Of a stretch of 64,000 nt of DNA, positions 25,367-33,690 are shown in pieces. The number at the start of each line of letters is the position of its first letter. The first letter of the stretch is position 1. Location: positions 6,014,001 to 6,078,000 of the forward strand of contig NZ_CP030048.1 in assembly GCF_015291665.1 (NCBI RefSeq). The letters run 5' to 3'. The stretch comes from Bradyrhizobium sp. CCBAU 53338. GTDB lineage: Bacteria; Pseudomonadota; Alphaproteobacteria; Rhizobiales; Xanthobacteraceae. Below the pieces are notes generated by a model. It searched no databases and was not told the DNA's origin. It was given only the letters and a program-made list of their open reading frames with translations. Made by a program: the position numbers and the translations under genes.

Positions 25367-26851
25367 CTAGACGCCCAGCGCCTTGCGATTGAACGTCCGC
25401 AGGAAGCGCAGCGACAGCGTCCGTACGTTCGCGACGTTCAGCAGCCACGCCGCGGTGACGTAAGCGAGACCGCCGGAAGCGCTCACGATCATCAGCGCCA
25501 CGATACCGGTGCCGCCGACCTGCGAACGCGCGATGAAGATCGCTCCTGCCATCGCCACGGCAGACGCAGCGATACCGGCGAGCCTGATGACGTCGAACGG
25601 CACGGGATGGGCCCGGTGCATCAGCACGACGGCGACGACGAAGCCGATCACCTCGGTCGCGAGCGTCGCCAGCGCCGCGCCGTAGATGCCGTAGCCTGCA
25701 ACCAGCGAGAACATCAACACCACGCTGAGAACCAGAGTGAGGAACGACTGCGCCGCCAGCATGAACGGTCGCTCGGCGAGCTGGAAGCTGAGCTGGACGT
25801 AGAACTGATTGGCGATGCCGAAGAAGCGAGCGAGCACCAGCGTCGGCAGCAGCGCGGACACGCCGGCGCGAAAATCGACGCCGACGAGCGTGCCGACGAC
25901 CTGGTCAGCGCCGAGCGCAAGCCAGACCGCGACGGGCGCAACGACGACGAGCAGCAGTTCGAGGCTCTCGGTCAGCCGTTCCCGCGTCGTGTCGCCGTTC
26001 TTCTCCGACAGCGAGCGGAACACCAGCGGCACGGTGGCCGCGGCGACGCTGGTGGCGATCATGACCATGAACTGGCGCGGCAGATCGGCAGCGACGCCGA
26101 AGATGCCGGCGGAATCCTTGCCGAGCAGATAGGCAACGATGAGCCGGTCGCTGGCCGAGTAGACCGCAACCGAGAGCCCTGCCAGCGTCAACGGCAGGCC
26201 ATAGCGCGCGAGCTGCATGAATTGGCTGCGCGAAAAGCTTGCTATCCTGGCGCGATCGCTCACGAGATTGAGGATGATCCCGGCGAGCGAGCCGAGGCCG
26301 AATGCCCCGAGCAGGCCCATGCCGCCCCAACCAAGCCAGATCCCGAGCAGGCCGAAGCCGACGCTCGACACGCTGCGCACGATCGCAATCGCCGCGAACC
26401 GAAACGGCCGAAATTTGGCGCGTTCGAACTCCTGGCCGACGTCGAACCCGTTCGACATGATCGCGACGAACATGCTGGCGAGCACCAGCTCGACGCCGAC
26501 GTCGCCGCGAAACAGGAATACAAGTGGTGTCGCCGCGCACATTGCGAGGACGGTCAGCGCAAACGCGACCATCGCCGTGCCGCGAAAATCCGCCTCCGCG
26601 GACATCGCCTGATAACGCGACACCGACAACTTGATCCAGGCGAAGAAGATCGCGCCCAGAATGCCCGCAATGCTCATGCCGACGACATAGACGCCGTACT
26701 CCGCCGGCGTCAGCAGCCGCGTATAGGCGGTGACGGCGAAGAAGCCGACCGCTGCGGACAGGATGTAGCTGACGAGGTAAATGGAGAAATGGCGGTTCAG
26801 CATGCGTGCACGGGACTGGCGGCCCTTGGCGATTGGACTGCGTCGCAGCAT
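25367..26851 (-). CDS. polysaccharide flippase-like membrane protein (MATE/Wzx type), 494 aa
   Basis: About 12-14 membrane helices with the pattern of polysaccharide-unit exporters: YLVSYILSAAVGFFAVTAY at the start, then the family-like phrase LTPAEYGVYVVGMSIAGILG. Such proteins move lipid-linked sugar units across the inner membrane. A second ATG at 26803 (MLNRHFSIY) would remove an unusual basic N-terminus of 16 residues and may be the true start. The gene is divergent from a glycosyltransferase gene about 280 bases away, so both may belong to a small cell-surface polysaccharide locus. Confidence 0.85.
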   Translation of the reverse strand: MLRRSPIAKGRQSRARMLNRHFSIYLVSYILSAAVGFFAVTAYTRLLTPAEYGVYVVGMSIAGILGAIFFAWIKLSVSRYQAMSAEADFRGTAMVAFALTVLAMCAATPLVFLFRGDVGVELVLASMFVAIMSNGFDVGQEFERAKFRPFRFAAIAIVRSVSSVGFGLLGIWLGWGGMGLLGAFGLGSLAGIILNLVSDRARIASFSRSQFMQLARYGLPLTLAGLSVAVYSASDRLIVAYLLGKDSAGIFGVAADLPRQFMVMIATSVAAATVPLVFRSLSEKNGDTTRERLTESLELLLVVVAPVAVWLALGADQVVGTLVGVDFRAGVSALLPTLVLARFFGIANQFYVQLSFQLAERPFMLAAQSFLTLVLSVVLMFSLVAGYGIYGAALATLATEVIGFVVAVVLMHRAHPVPFDVIRLAGIAASAVAMAGAIFIARSQVGGTGIVALMIVSASGGLAYVTAAWLLNVANVRTLSLRFLRTFNRKALGV

Positions 26852-27128
26852 CTCCCAAGAGTGTCACATAAGTCTGCAAATCGGACCGCGAATGGGGCGG
26901 GGCGGCAGGTTTCGCGCGTTAGCGTTAAATTTGCCCTGTCCTTGAACGGGCCCTCGCGATCACCGAAAAGAAACCATGATTCCAAGGCGTCGCCCGGCGT
27001 TTGGTTAATGCGTGGACGTGACTAAGATGAACGTTGTCGAACGTTTGCGAGCAAATCCAGCCTCCCTGCCCCATGGCGGGACGGATGCGTCCCTGGTCCC
27101 GGCCTCCCCTGCGGACGGAGGCGAGCGG

Positions 27129-28115
27129 ATGACGCTCAATTTGTTCTTCGAGGAGCGGGCTGACCGCTGGTTTCCGGGCGACCGCCACGTCCGGCCGCTG
27201 CTGCGGCGCATGCTGATCGGAAAATCCTGGATCAGCGGGCAGCGTCGCGTGTTCCTCAATCTCTGCGCCGGGCTCGACCGGGTCGGGATTCCCTATCGCG
27301 TCAACGATTACAGCTACATCCGCAAGCATCCTGAGGAACTCGCCTGCATCCTCGGGCGCCCGTTCGTGCTCGACTGGTTCGCATGGAAGAACCCGCTCCT
27401 GCTCGGCGTCGTCATGTACAACCATCCGATCGACGTGCCCGAGCGTCACCAGGACCGGCACGAGAGAACGATCCTGGTACCCTGCAACTGGTATGCGGAG
27501 ATGTGCCGGCCATACTGGCCTGACGTCGAGGTGTGGCCGGTCGGCATCGAAACCGACTTGTGGACGCCAACGCCAGCCGCGCAGAAGAGCGTCGACGTGC
27601 TGCTTTACGACAAGGTGCGCTGGGAACACGAGCGCTATGAGAGCGAGCTGATCGACCCGATCCGCCGGCATCTCGAAGCGAGCGGCCGTTCGGTCGAAGT
27701 GATCCGCTACGGCCATTACAAGGAAGACGACTACAAGGCGGCGCTGGCGCGCTGCCGCAGCATGGTCTTCCTCTGCGAGCACGAGAGCCAGGGCATCGCC
27801 TGCCAGCAGGCGCTGTCCAGCGGCGTGCCAGTGTTCGCGTGGGATCGCGGTGGCCCGTGGCAGGATCCGGATTATTTCCCGGATCGCGTGAGATACGAAG
27901 GCGGCGTGTCTTCCGTGCCCTATTTCGACGCACGCTGTGGCCGCACGTTCATCGACGCGGCCGGCTTCGTCGCAGGCTGGAGCGACTTCTGGTCGCATGT
28001 GAGCGCGGGCGACTTCGCACCTCGCGATTATGTGATGGACAATCTCACGCTCGAAAAGGGTGCGCTTCACTATTACGGCATCGCTGAAGCGGTGATGCAG
28101 CGCCAGACGCGCTGA
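27129..28115 (+). CDS. glycosyltransferase (GT4-like), 328 aa
   Basis: Two-domain GT-B protein. The C-terminal half has LLYDKVRWEHERY, then VIRYGHYKEDDYK, and EHESQGIACQQALSSGVP, which fits the ExxxxxxxE donor-site motif of family 4 enzymes. The open frame begins at 27012, but GGAGGCGAGCGG directly before ATG 27129 (MTLNLFF) marks the better start. Cytoplasmic, probably using a nucleotide sugar to build a surface glycan together with the divergent flippase. Acceptor and sugar are unknown. Confidence 0.75.
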   Translation: MTLNLFFEERADRWFPGDRHVRPLLRRMLIGKSWISGQRRVFLNLCAGLDRVGIPYRVNDYSYIRKHPEELACILGRPFVLDWFAWKNPLLLGVVMYNHPIDVPERHQDRHERTILVPCNWYAEMCRPYWPDVEVWPVGIETDLWTPTPAAQKSVDVLLYDKVRWEHERYESELIDPIRRHLEASGRSVEVIRYGHYKEDDYKAALARCRSMVFLCEHESQGIACQQALSSGVPVFAWDRGGPWQDPDYFPDRVRYEGGVSSVPYFDARCGRTFIDAAGFVAGWSDFWSHVSAGDFAPRDYVMDNLTLEKGALHYYGIAEAVMQRQTR

Positions 28116-28218
28116 GACGGCCGTCCGTAAAAGTTAACCCAACAAAGGGAAACCACGGCATCGCAAGGCGCCGCTTGGTACGATGGTGCGTTGGTTCCGG
28201 AAGGACTGCGACCATCTG

Positions 28219-29283
28219 ATGAAGCTCGACAGACGCGAATTTCTCCTCGGCGGCGCCGCCGCGCTCGCGGCGGGCGCATCGGCGTCGGCACTGCCGGTGT
28301 CGAAACTCGTGCAGCGCCGTCCGGGCTACGGCGCGGCCGCCACGCTATGGGACCTGCAAGCCGATCCGCGTCTCGGCGAAGCCATCAGCACCTATTGCAC
28401 GCAGGTGGTGCCGGTACTGGAGCTGAAATGGCCGGTGCTGCGGCCGGACGCGCACACCTTCGCGTTCGAGCGCGCGGACGCGATTCTGGATTTCGCGCAG
28501 AAGAACGACCTGACCATGCGCGGCCATACGCTCGCCTGGTATCATGACATTCCCGACTGGACCAAGCAGATCGAGGATTCGAAGGGCGTCGAGCGCGCCT
28601 TCGTCGATCACATCAACACTGTCGTATCCTACTACAAGGACAAGCTGACCTCTTGGGACGTCGTCAACGAACCCATCCCCGACAATCCAAAGAGCGTCAC
28701 CGACCGGCGCGACACGTTCTGGACGCAGCACCTGGGTAGTCGCTGGATTCCGTTGGCATTCCGCACGGCCGCGGCGGCCGATCCCTACGTCAAGCTCGCC
28801 ATCAACGAATACGACATCGAGTCGGCGAAGGACTCGTTCATCGCCAAGCGCGCGGCTTACCGCAACCTCATCATGGAGCTGCTGGACCAAGGCGTGCCGC
28901 TGCACGCGGTCGGGCTGCAATCGCATCTGCACGCCGAGCTCGAGATCGACACCCACGGGCTCGCCGAGTTCGTCACCGAAGTGCGCTCGTGGGGCCTCGA
29001 GGTCTTCGTCACCGAGCTCGACGTCGACGACCAGAAGCTGACGGGGAGTCCGTCGGAGCGCGATGCCATCGTTGCCAAACGCGTCGACGATCTCCTGACG
29101 GCGATCTCGACCAGCGGGCCGGTACGCTCGATCCTGACCTGGGGCATTTCCGATCGCTACAGCTGGATCAACGGCTTCGTCAAGCGCCCCGACAAGCAGC
29201 CGAACCGTCCGCTGCCGCTCGACGGCGATTTCAAGCCGAAGCGGTTCATGGACGTGATCAGCAAGTTTACAAAGGACGTGTAA
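28219..29283 (+). CDS. Tat-exported GH10 glycoside hydrolase (endo-1,4-beta-xylanase family), 354 aa
   Basis: A twin-arginine signal (MKLDRREFLLGGAAALAAG) targets it to the periplasm in folded form. The GH10 barrel has RGHTLAWYHDIPDW, acid/base Glu151 in WDVVNEPI, LAINEYDIES, VGLQSHLH, and nucleophile Glu266 in FVTELDVDD, then LTWGISDRYSW. Both catalytic glutamates are present. In plant pathogens such enzymes cut xylan. In rhizobia, with a glycosyltransferase just upstream and a flippase beyond, a role in trimming a self-made polysaccharide is also possible. I chose ATG 28219 because the Tat motif begins there. Confidence 0.9.
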   Translation: MKLDRREFLLGGAAALAAGASASALPVSKLVQRRPGYGAAATLWDLQADPRLGEAISTYCTQVVPVLELKWPVLRPDAHTFAFERADAILDFAQKNDLTMRGHTLAWYHDIPDWTKQIEDSKGVERAFVDHINTVVSYYKDKLTSWDVVNEPIPDNPKSVTDRRDTFWTQHLGSRWIPLAFRTAAAADPYVKLAINEYDIESAKDSFIAKRAAYRNLIMELLDQGVPLHAVGLQSHLHAELEIDTHGLAEFVTEVRSWGLEVFVTELDVDDQKLTGSPSERDAIVAKRVDDLLTAISTSGPVRSILTWGISDRYSWINGFVKRPDKQPNRPLPLDGDFKPKRFMDVISKFTKDV

Positions 29284-29304
29284 GGCCCGGCGCGGCTGCA
29301 AATT

Positions 29305-30099
29305 CTAGCCGTCTGAGGGCAATCCTTGCGCAATACCGCGAAAGCGCAGCGGCGCCAGCGACGATGCCCGCAGCCACCAATCGGCGACGCGATCGTCGAG
29401 CGCCGCCACCCCGCGGCCCTGGCCGGGGAAGATCCGGATCTGCTGCACTGCCTCGGCCTCGAAGCCCTTGCCCTTGCGCGCGATCTTGATGACGGCGCCT
29501 TCGCGATCGCGCTGCGTCAGCGGTACCAGCAGGCGACCACGCGGGCGGAGCGAGGTAAGCCAAAGCGGATGCGGATGCGAAAAGCCGGCATGCACGATGA
29601 TCACATCGGCCGGCTCGCTGATATCGCGGCAGCCGTCGCCGCTGACGACATCGACATTTGGATAGGCGCGAAGATAGGCCGCGGCGCGCGATGCGAGCCG
29701 CGCGTCGCATTCGATCGCCTGCACCCTGCCCTGCGGCCCGACGATCTCTGACAGGATCGCCGAGAAATAGCCGAGCCCGCAACCGATCTGGACCACGCGG
29801 TGCTCCTCTCCGACGCCGAGCACGTCGATGAAATGCGCCCACAGGCTCGGCAGCCCGGTGTCGAGCTTGCGGCGTGCGTCGATGGCGACCAGCACATTGT
29901 CGTAGAGATGGATGGGGTCGGCGTCGGGTGTCCGGCGGTAGCCGCGCGCCGCCTCGGTCTTGATACGCCAGGGCCCCTTCGCCAGAAATTTTTCGCGCGG
30001 CACCGTCGCGAGCGCGTCGAGCAGGCGTGGCGAGGTAATCCGCTCCCGCTTTGCAATCAGCGCGACGTAGCGGGCGCGCGCCGCCGAGAGATCGCTCAT
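29305..30099 (-). CDS. protein-L-isoaspartate O-methyltransferase family protein, 264 aa
   Basis: PCMT-type methyltransferase: RVPREKFL-like entry (TVPREKFLAKG), the SAM loop VVQIGCGLGYFSAIL near residue 102, QAIECDARLA, VDVVSGDG and DVIIVHAGFSHP. Family members repair isoaspartate in aged proteins or, in the longer rhizobial versions, have lost that role. It overlaps the upstream cyclase gene by 4 bases (ATGA), so the two are co-translated. Confidence 0.8.
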   Translation of the reverse strand: MSDLSAARARYVALIAKRERITSPRLLDALATVPREKFLAKGPWRIKTEAARGYRRTPDADPIHLYDNVLVAIDARRKLDTGLPSLWAHFIDVLGVGEEHRVVQIGCGLGYFSAILSEIVGPQGRVQAIECDARLASRAAAYLRAYPNVDVVSGDGCRDISEPADVIIVHAGFSHPHPLWLTSLRPRGRLLVPLTQRDREGAVIKIARKGKGFEAEAVQQIRIFPGQGRGVAALDDRVADWWLRASSLAPLRFRGIAQGLPSDG

Positions 30100-33000
30100 T
30101 TCACCGGGTCGGCCTGCGGACGCGCCGGCGTGTCGCCGCCGAGCTCGTGCACGAGCTGCATCGCCAGCTTCAGGTCCGGCGTCAGGAAGCCCTCGTTGAA
30201 CTTGCCGACGATCGGCAGCAGCAGAAGGCTCGCATGTTCGCGCTTGCCGGCCTCGTGCGACAGCCGCGCCAGGCTGACGGCCGTCCTGAGCTCCCAGGAC
30301 AACGCGCCTTGCTTGCGCGCCGTCTCGAGTGACAAGCCGAACAGATCTTCAGCTTCCTGCACCGAGACCGGATTGCCGCCCGACAAGGTGATCTCGCCTT
30401 GCAGGCGATAGACCTCGGCAAGATAGGAGTGATCGCCGGTCCGCCTTGCGGTCGCAAGCGCACCGTCCAGCGCGCGCAAGGCGGCGTCGCGCATGCCGAC
30501 CTTGGCATAGGCCTCGGCGAGCAGGCAGCGAAACCAGCAGCCGGCAAGCCAGGAGTCCATGGCTTCATATTCGTCGAGGCCAAAGCGCATCTGGCTGATG
30601 CCCTCTTCGGCCTCGCCGAGCTGGGCCAGCGCCCAGCCGCGCAGGATCGCAGCCTGCTGCTTCCAATGCAGGAAATTGTGCTCGGTGGCGATGATCATGG
30701 CGCGGTTGGCATAGTCCCGCGTACCCTCGATGTCGCGCAGATGCTGGCAGAGATAGGCGCCGAACACCAAGGCAAACGCGAGCGAGAACGGATGACGGAT
30801 CTTCTCCGCAAGCTGGATCGCCTGCTCGCTGTGCTGTCGCGCCGCGTCGGGCTGGCCGAGGAACCAGAGGAGATAGCCGAGATAGGACAGCGAGACGACG
30901 CCGGGATCGGTGCCGTGGCGCTCCATCAGGTCGGAATGCAGATCCGGGCTGTAGAGATCGATGCAGCGATGCAGATGATGCTGCGCGGCGGCGAAGCGCC
31001 CGCGATAAAGCATGGTCATCGCGATCGAGCGGTGCGCCTCGATCAGATAGCCGGTCTGCTGCGCCGTGTCCTCGTTCAACCTCTCGCGCTTGGCGAATTT
31101 CAGCAGCTCGACGCTGAGATCGTGCGCTCGGGTGAGGTCTGCGCGAATGAAATGACAGACCCAGAGCCCGCGGGTAGCGGCAAAGGCCTTTTCGTCGTCG
31201 TTGAGCTGCTGGCCGAGCTCGAGCGCACGAATGTAGTTTTCCTCGACCTCCTGCACGGCATAGCCCTTGGCGGCGATCAGCGCGTTGCCGAGCGCGATCC
31301 GCAGCTCGAGCTCCATCTCGTCGGCGCCCTGCATGCGCGCATTGGCCTGCACCACGCTCAAGCCCCGGCGGAGATGACCGATCGCCTCGAGATTGGCGCC
31401 GCTCTTGGCCGCCTGCTTGCCCGCCTTGAGCCAGAAGCTCGCCGCGCCCTCGCTCTGGCCGGACTCGGTGAGATGATGGGCCAGCAGCTCCGGCTCACGC
31501 TCGGTCTTCTCCGGATACATCTCGGCGAGCACCTGCGCGATGCTCGCATGCAGCTTGCGCCGCTCGCTATGCAACAGGCTGTCATGCGCCGCGTTCTGGA
31601 TCATCACGTGCTTGAAGGAGTAGAGCGCGTCGGGCGGATGACCGCGGCGCATGATCAGGCCCGCTTCTTCCAGATGCGTCAGGGCCGCCTCGATCTGCTC
31701 CGCCGGCGTGTTCGCAACCGCGTGCAGGGTCTCGTAGGAGAACTCGCGGCCGATCGTGGCGCCGATCTGCGCGATCCGCTTGAACGGACCCATCCGGTCG
31801 AGACGCGCCATCAGCGAGTCCGTCAGGGTCGCGGGGATCGCGAGCTGCCGCCATGGGCCCGAGAGCACGAAGCGCCCGTGGCGCTCCGTCAGGAGGTTGG
31901 ATTCGAGGACCGTCTTGGTCAGCTCCTCCAGGAACAGCGGCACGCCGTCGGTCTTGACGATGATCTCCTCGACGACCTCCTTGGGAAGCTCTCTGCCCGC
32001 AACGCGCTCGACCAGCGTCGTGCGCAGCGGCCGGCTCAACCGGTTCAGTACGAGGGTGGTGATATGCGAATGCGCATTCCAGCTCGGCTGGAATTCGGAT
32101 CGCGCGGTGATGATGGCCAGGATCGGCCGGTTCTGCACCCGGTCGACCAGCAGGTCGACCACCTCGCGGGAGGTCGGATCGATCCAGTGCAGGTCCTCGA
32201 AGGCCATCACCAGCGGCATCTCGCGCGCGAGGCCGAGGAAGTGGTTCACGAGCGCCGCGACAGTCGCGTCCTTCTGCTGCTGCGGCGACAGGTCGAGCGG
32301 CGGATAGCGCTCTCCGGTCGGGATCGCCAGCAGAGCGGCAAACAGCGGCGCCACCTGCTCGATGTCGCCGTGTGCTGCGGCAATCGCCGTTTCCAGACTC
32401 GCCAAGGACAGCGCGGACGCATCCTCGCGATCGAGTCCGAGCGAGAATTTAAGCTGCTCGACGAAGGGATAGAACGCAGTGGAGGTGTAATAGGGCGAGC
32501 ACTGGAACGAGACCTGTCCGTGCCGGTCACCTGAGATCCGCTCAAATATCTCCTGGATGATGCGCGACTTGCCGATGCCGGGCTCGCCGAACTTGACGAC
32601 GACCTGACCGTCGCCCTCCTTGACCTGCTGCCAGCGCGCCATCAGCAGCGCGATTTCCTCCTCGCGGTTGACGAGCGGGGTCAACCGCGTGCCCATGGCG
32701 GCGGCAAAGCGGGTTTCCACGCGCGTGGCGCGCACGACGTGCCAGGCCTGGGTCTTCTCCGATATCCCCTTCAGCGCATGGGCGCCGAGATTGCGGTAAT
32801 CGAACTTGCCCTTGAGGAGCGATTGCGTCGAGGCGGAGATCACGACGCCGTTGGGCGGCGCCAGCGCCTGCAAACGCGCGGCAAGATTGACGGTCTCGCC
32901 GACTGCGGAGTCGCGCTCTTCGGTGCCCTGCCCGACGAGATCGCCGACCACGACGAGGCCGGTCGCAATGCCGATGCGAACGGCGGGCGCATGGCTGAGC

Positions 33001-33554
33001 GCGCCGCGCGGCTCGATCGCGCGCGCCGTCGACAGCACCCGCACGATCTCGAGCCCGGCGCGCACCGAGCGCTCGGCATCGTCCTCATGTGCGGTCGGGT
33101 AGCCGAAATAGACCAGAATGCCGTCGCCGACGAAGCGGGCGGCATAGCCTTCATAATGCTTGACCACGCGCACGCAGGTCTCGCGGAAGCTCGCAATCAT
33201 GTCGCGCACGTCTTCGGGGTCGAACTGGGCGGAGAGCGCGGTGGAATCCACCATGTCGCAGAACATGGTGGTGAGCTGCCGCCGCTCGGCGCCGACCTCG
33301 CTGCGAACAGGCGGGCGCGCCGGCGCAACCGGTGCCTCCGCCGTCTCGGCGTGGAACAGCGCGGCCGTCGCCCGCTGCAGCCGCTTGCGATCGCCGAGTG
33401 GCAATCCGAGTTCGGCAAGGTCGGCCTCCGTCAGGTCGCCCATGACGTCGAGATCGAGGCGGTGCTGCGCGAACAGATCGGTGTAGTGACCAAGACCGAT
33501 GCCTTCGAGCCAGCGCTTCAACCCGACTTCCGTCTCCGGCTCTTTCTCCAGCAT
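30096..33554 (-). CDS. SAM-domain / class III cyclase / AAA ATPase / TPR signalling protein, 1152 aa
   Basis: Domain order: a sterile-alpha-motif (SAM) domain (about 8-66, LKRWLEGIGLGHYTDLF), a class III cyclase domain (90-265, with MFCDMVDST, RFVGDGILVYFG, VGETVNLAARL, so both metal Asp and the Asn/Arg pair are present), an ATPase (about 290-560, Walker A FGEPGIGKS, Walker B MPLVMAFEDLHWID), then a long helical TPR-like tail to the end. This is the large adenylate cyclase/ATPase architecture frequent in Bradyrhizobium. The ATPase is LuxR/MalT-like and may act as a switch that binds a partner and controls cyclase output. No membrane helix. It is divergent from the NRPS gene. Confidence 0.9.
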   Translation of the reverse strand: MLEKEPETEVGLKRWLEGIGLGHYTDLFAQHRLDLDVMGDLTEADLAELGLPLGDRKRLQRATAALFHAETAEAPVAPARPPVRSEVGAERRQLTTMFCDMVDSTALSAQFDPEDVRDMIASFRETCVRVVKHYEGYAARFVGDGILVYFGYPTAHEDDAERSVRAGLEIVRVLSTARAIEPRGALSHAPAVRIGIATGLVVVGDLVGQGTEERDSAVGETVNLAARLQALAPPNGVVISASTQSLLKGKFDYRNLGAHALKGISEKTQAWHVVRATRVETRFAAAMGTRLTPLVNREEEIALLMARWQQVKEGDGQVVVKFGEPGIGKSRIIQEIFERISGDRHGQVSFQCSPYYTSTAFYPFVEQLKFSLGLDREDASALSLASLETAIAAAHGDIEQVAPLFAALLAIPTGERYPPLDLSPQQQKDATVAALVNHFLGLAREMPLVMAFEDLHWIDPTSREVVDLLVDRVQNRPILAIITARSEFQPSWNAHSHITTLVLNRLSRPLRTTLVERVAGRELPKEVVEEIIVKTDGVPLFLEELTKTVLESNLLTERHGRFVLSGPWRQLAIPATLTDSLMARLDRMGPFKRIAQIGATIGREFSYETLHAVANTPAEQIEAALTHLEEAGLIMRRGHPPDALYSFKHVMIQNAAHDSLLHSERRKLHASIAQVLAEMYPEKTEREPELLAHHLTESGQSEGAASFWLKAGKQAAKSGANLEAIGHLRRGLSVVQANARMQGADEMELELRIALGNALIAAKGYAVQEVEENYIRALELGQQLNDDEKAFAATRGLWVCHFIRADLTRAHDLSVELLKFAKRERLNEDTAQQTGYLIEAHRSIAMTMLYRGRFAAAQHHLHRCIDLYSPDLHSDLMERHGTDPGVVSLSYLGYLLWFLGQPDAARQHSEQAIQLAEKIRHPFSLAFALVFGAYLCQHLRDIEGTRDYANRAMIIATEHNFLHWKQQAAILRGWALAQLGEAEEGISQMRFGLDEYEAMDSWLAGCWFRCLLAEAYAKVGMRDAALRALDGALATARRTGDHSYLAEVYRLQGEITLSGGNPVSVQEAEDLFGLSLETARKQGALSWELRTAVSLARLSHEAGKREHASLLLLPIVGKFNEGFLTPDLKLAMQLVHELGGDTPARPQADPVK

Positions 33555-33690
33555 GGTGATTCCACCCCGACACTCCCTCCGTCGAAGGGCTTAAGGTCCC
33601 TCAACCACAGATTTTGGGGCCTAAACTTCACCTCAGACTGGACGCGTTCCCTAACTCTTGGGAAGAATAGCCCAATCGGATCAAAAGGGA

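Noticed and set aside
30399..32534. 711-codon open frame opposite the giant cyclase
   Set aside because: It is a frame shadow of a gene with clear domains. The composition is typical of antisense reading in high-GC DNA.
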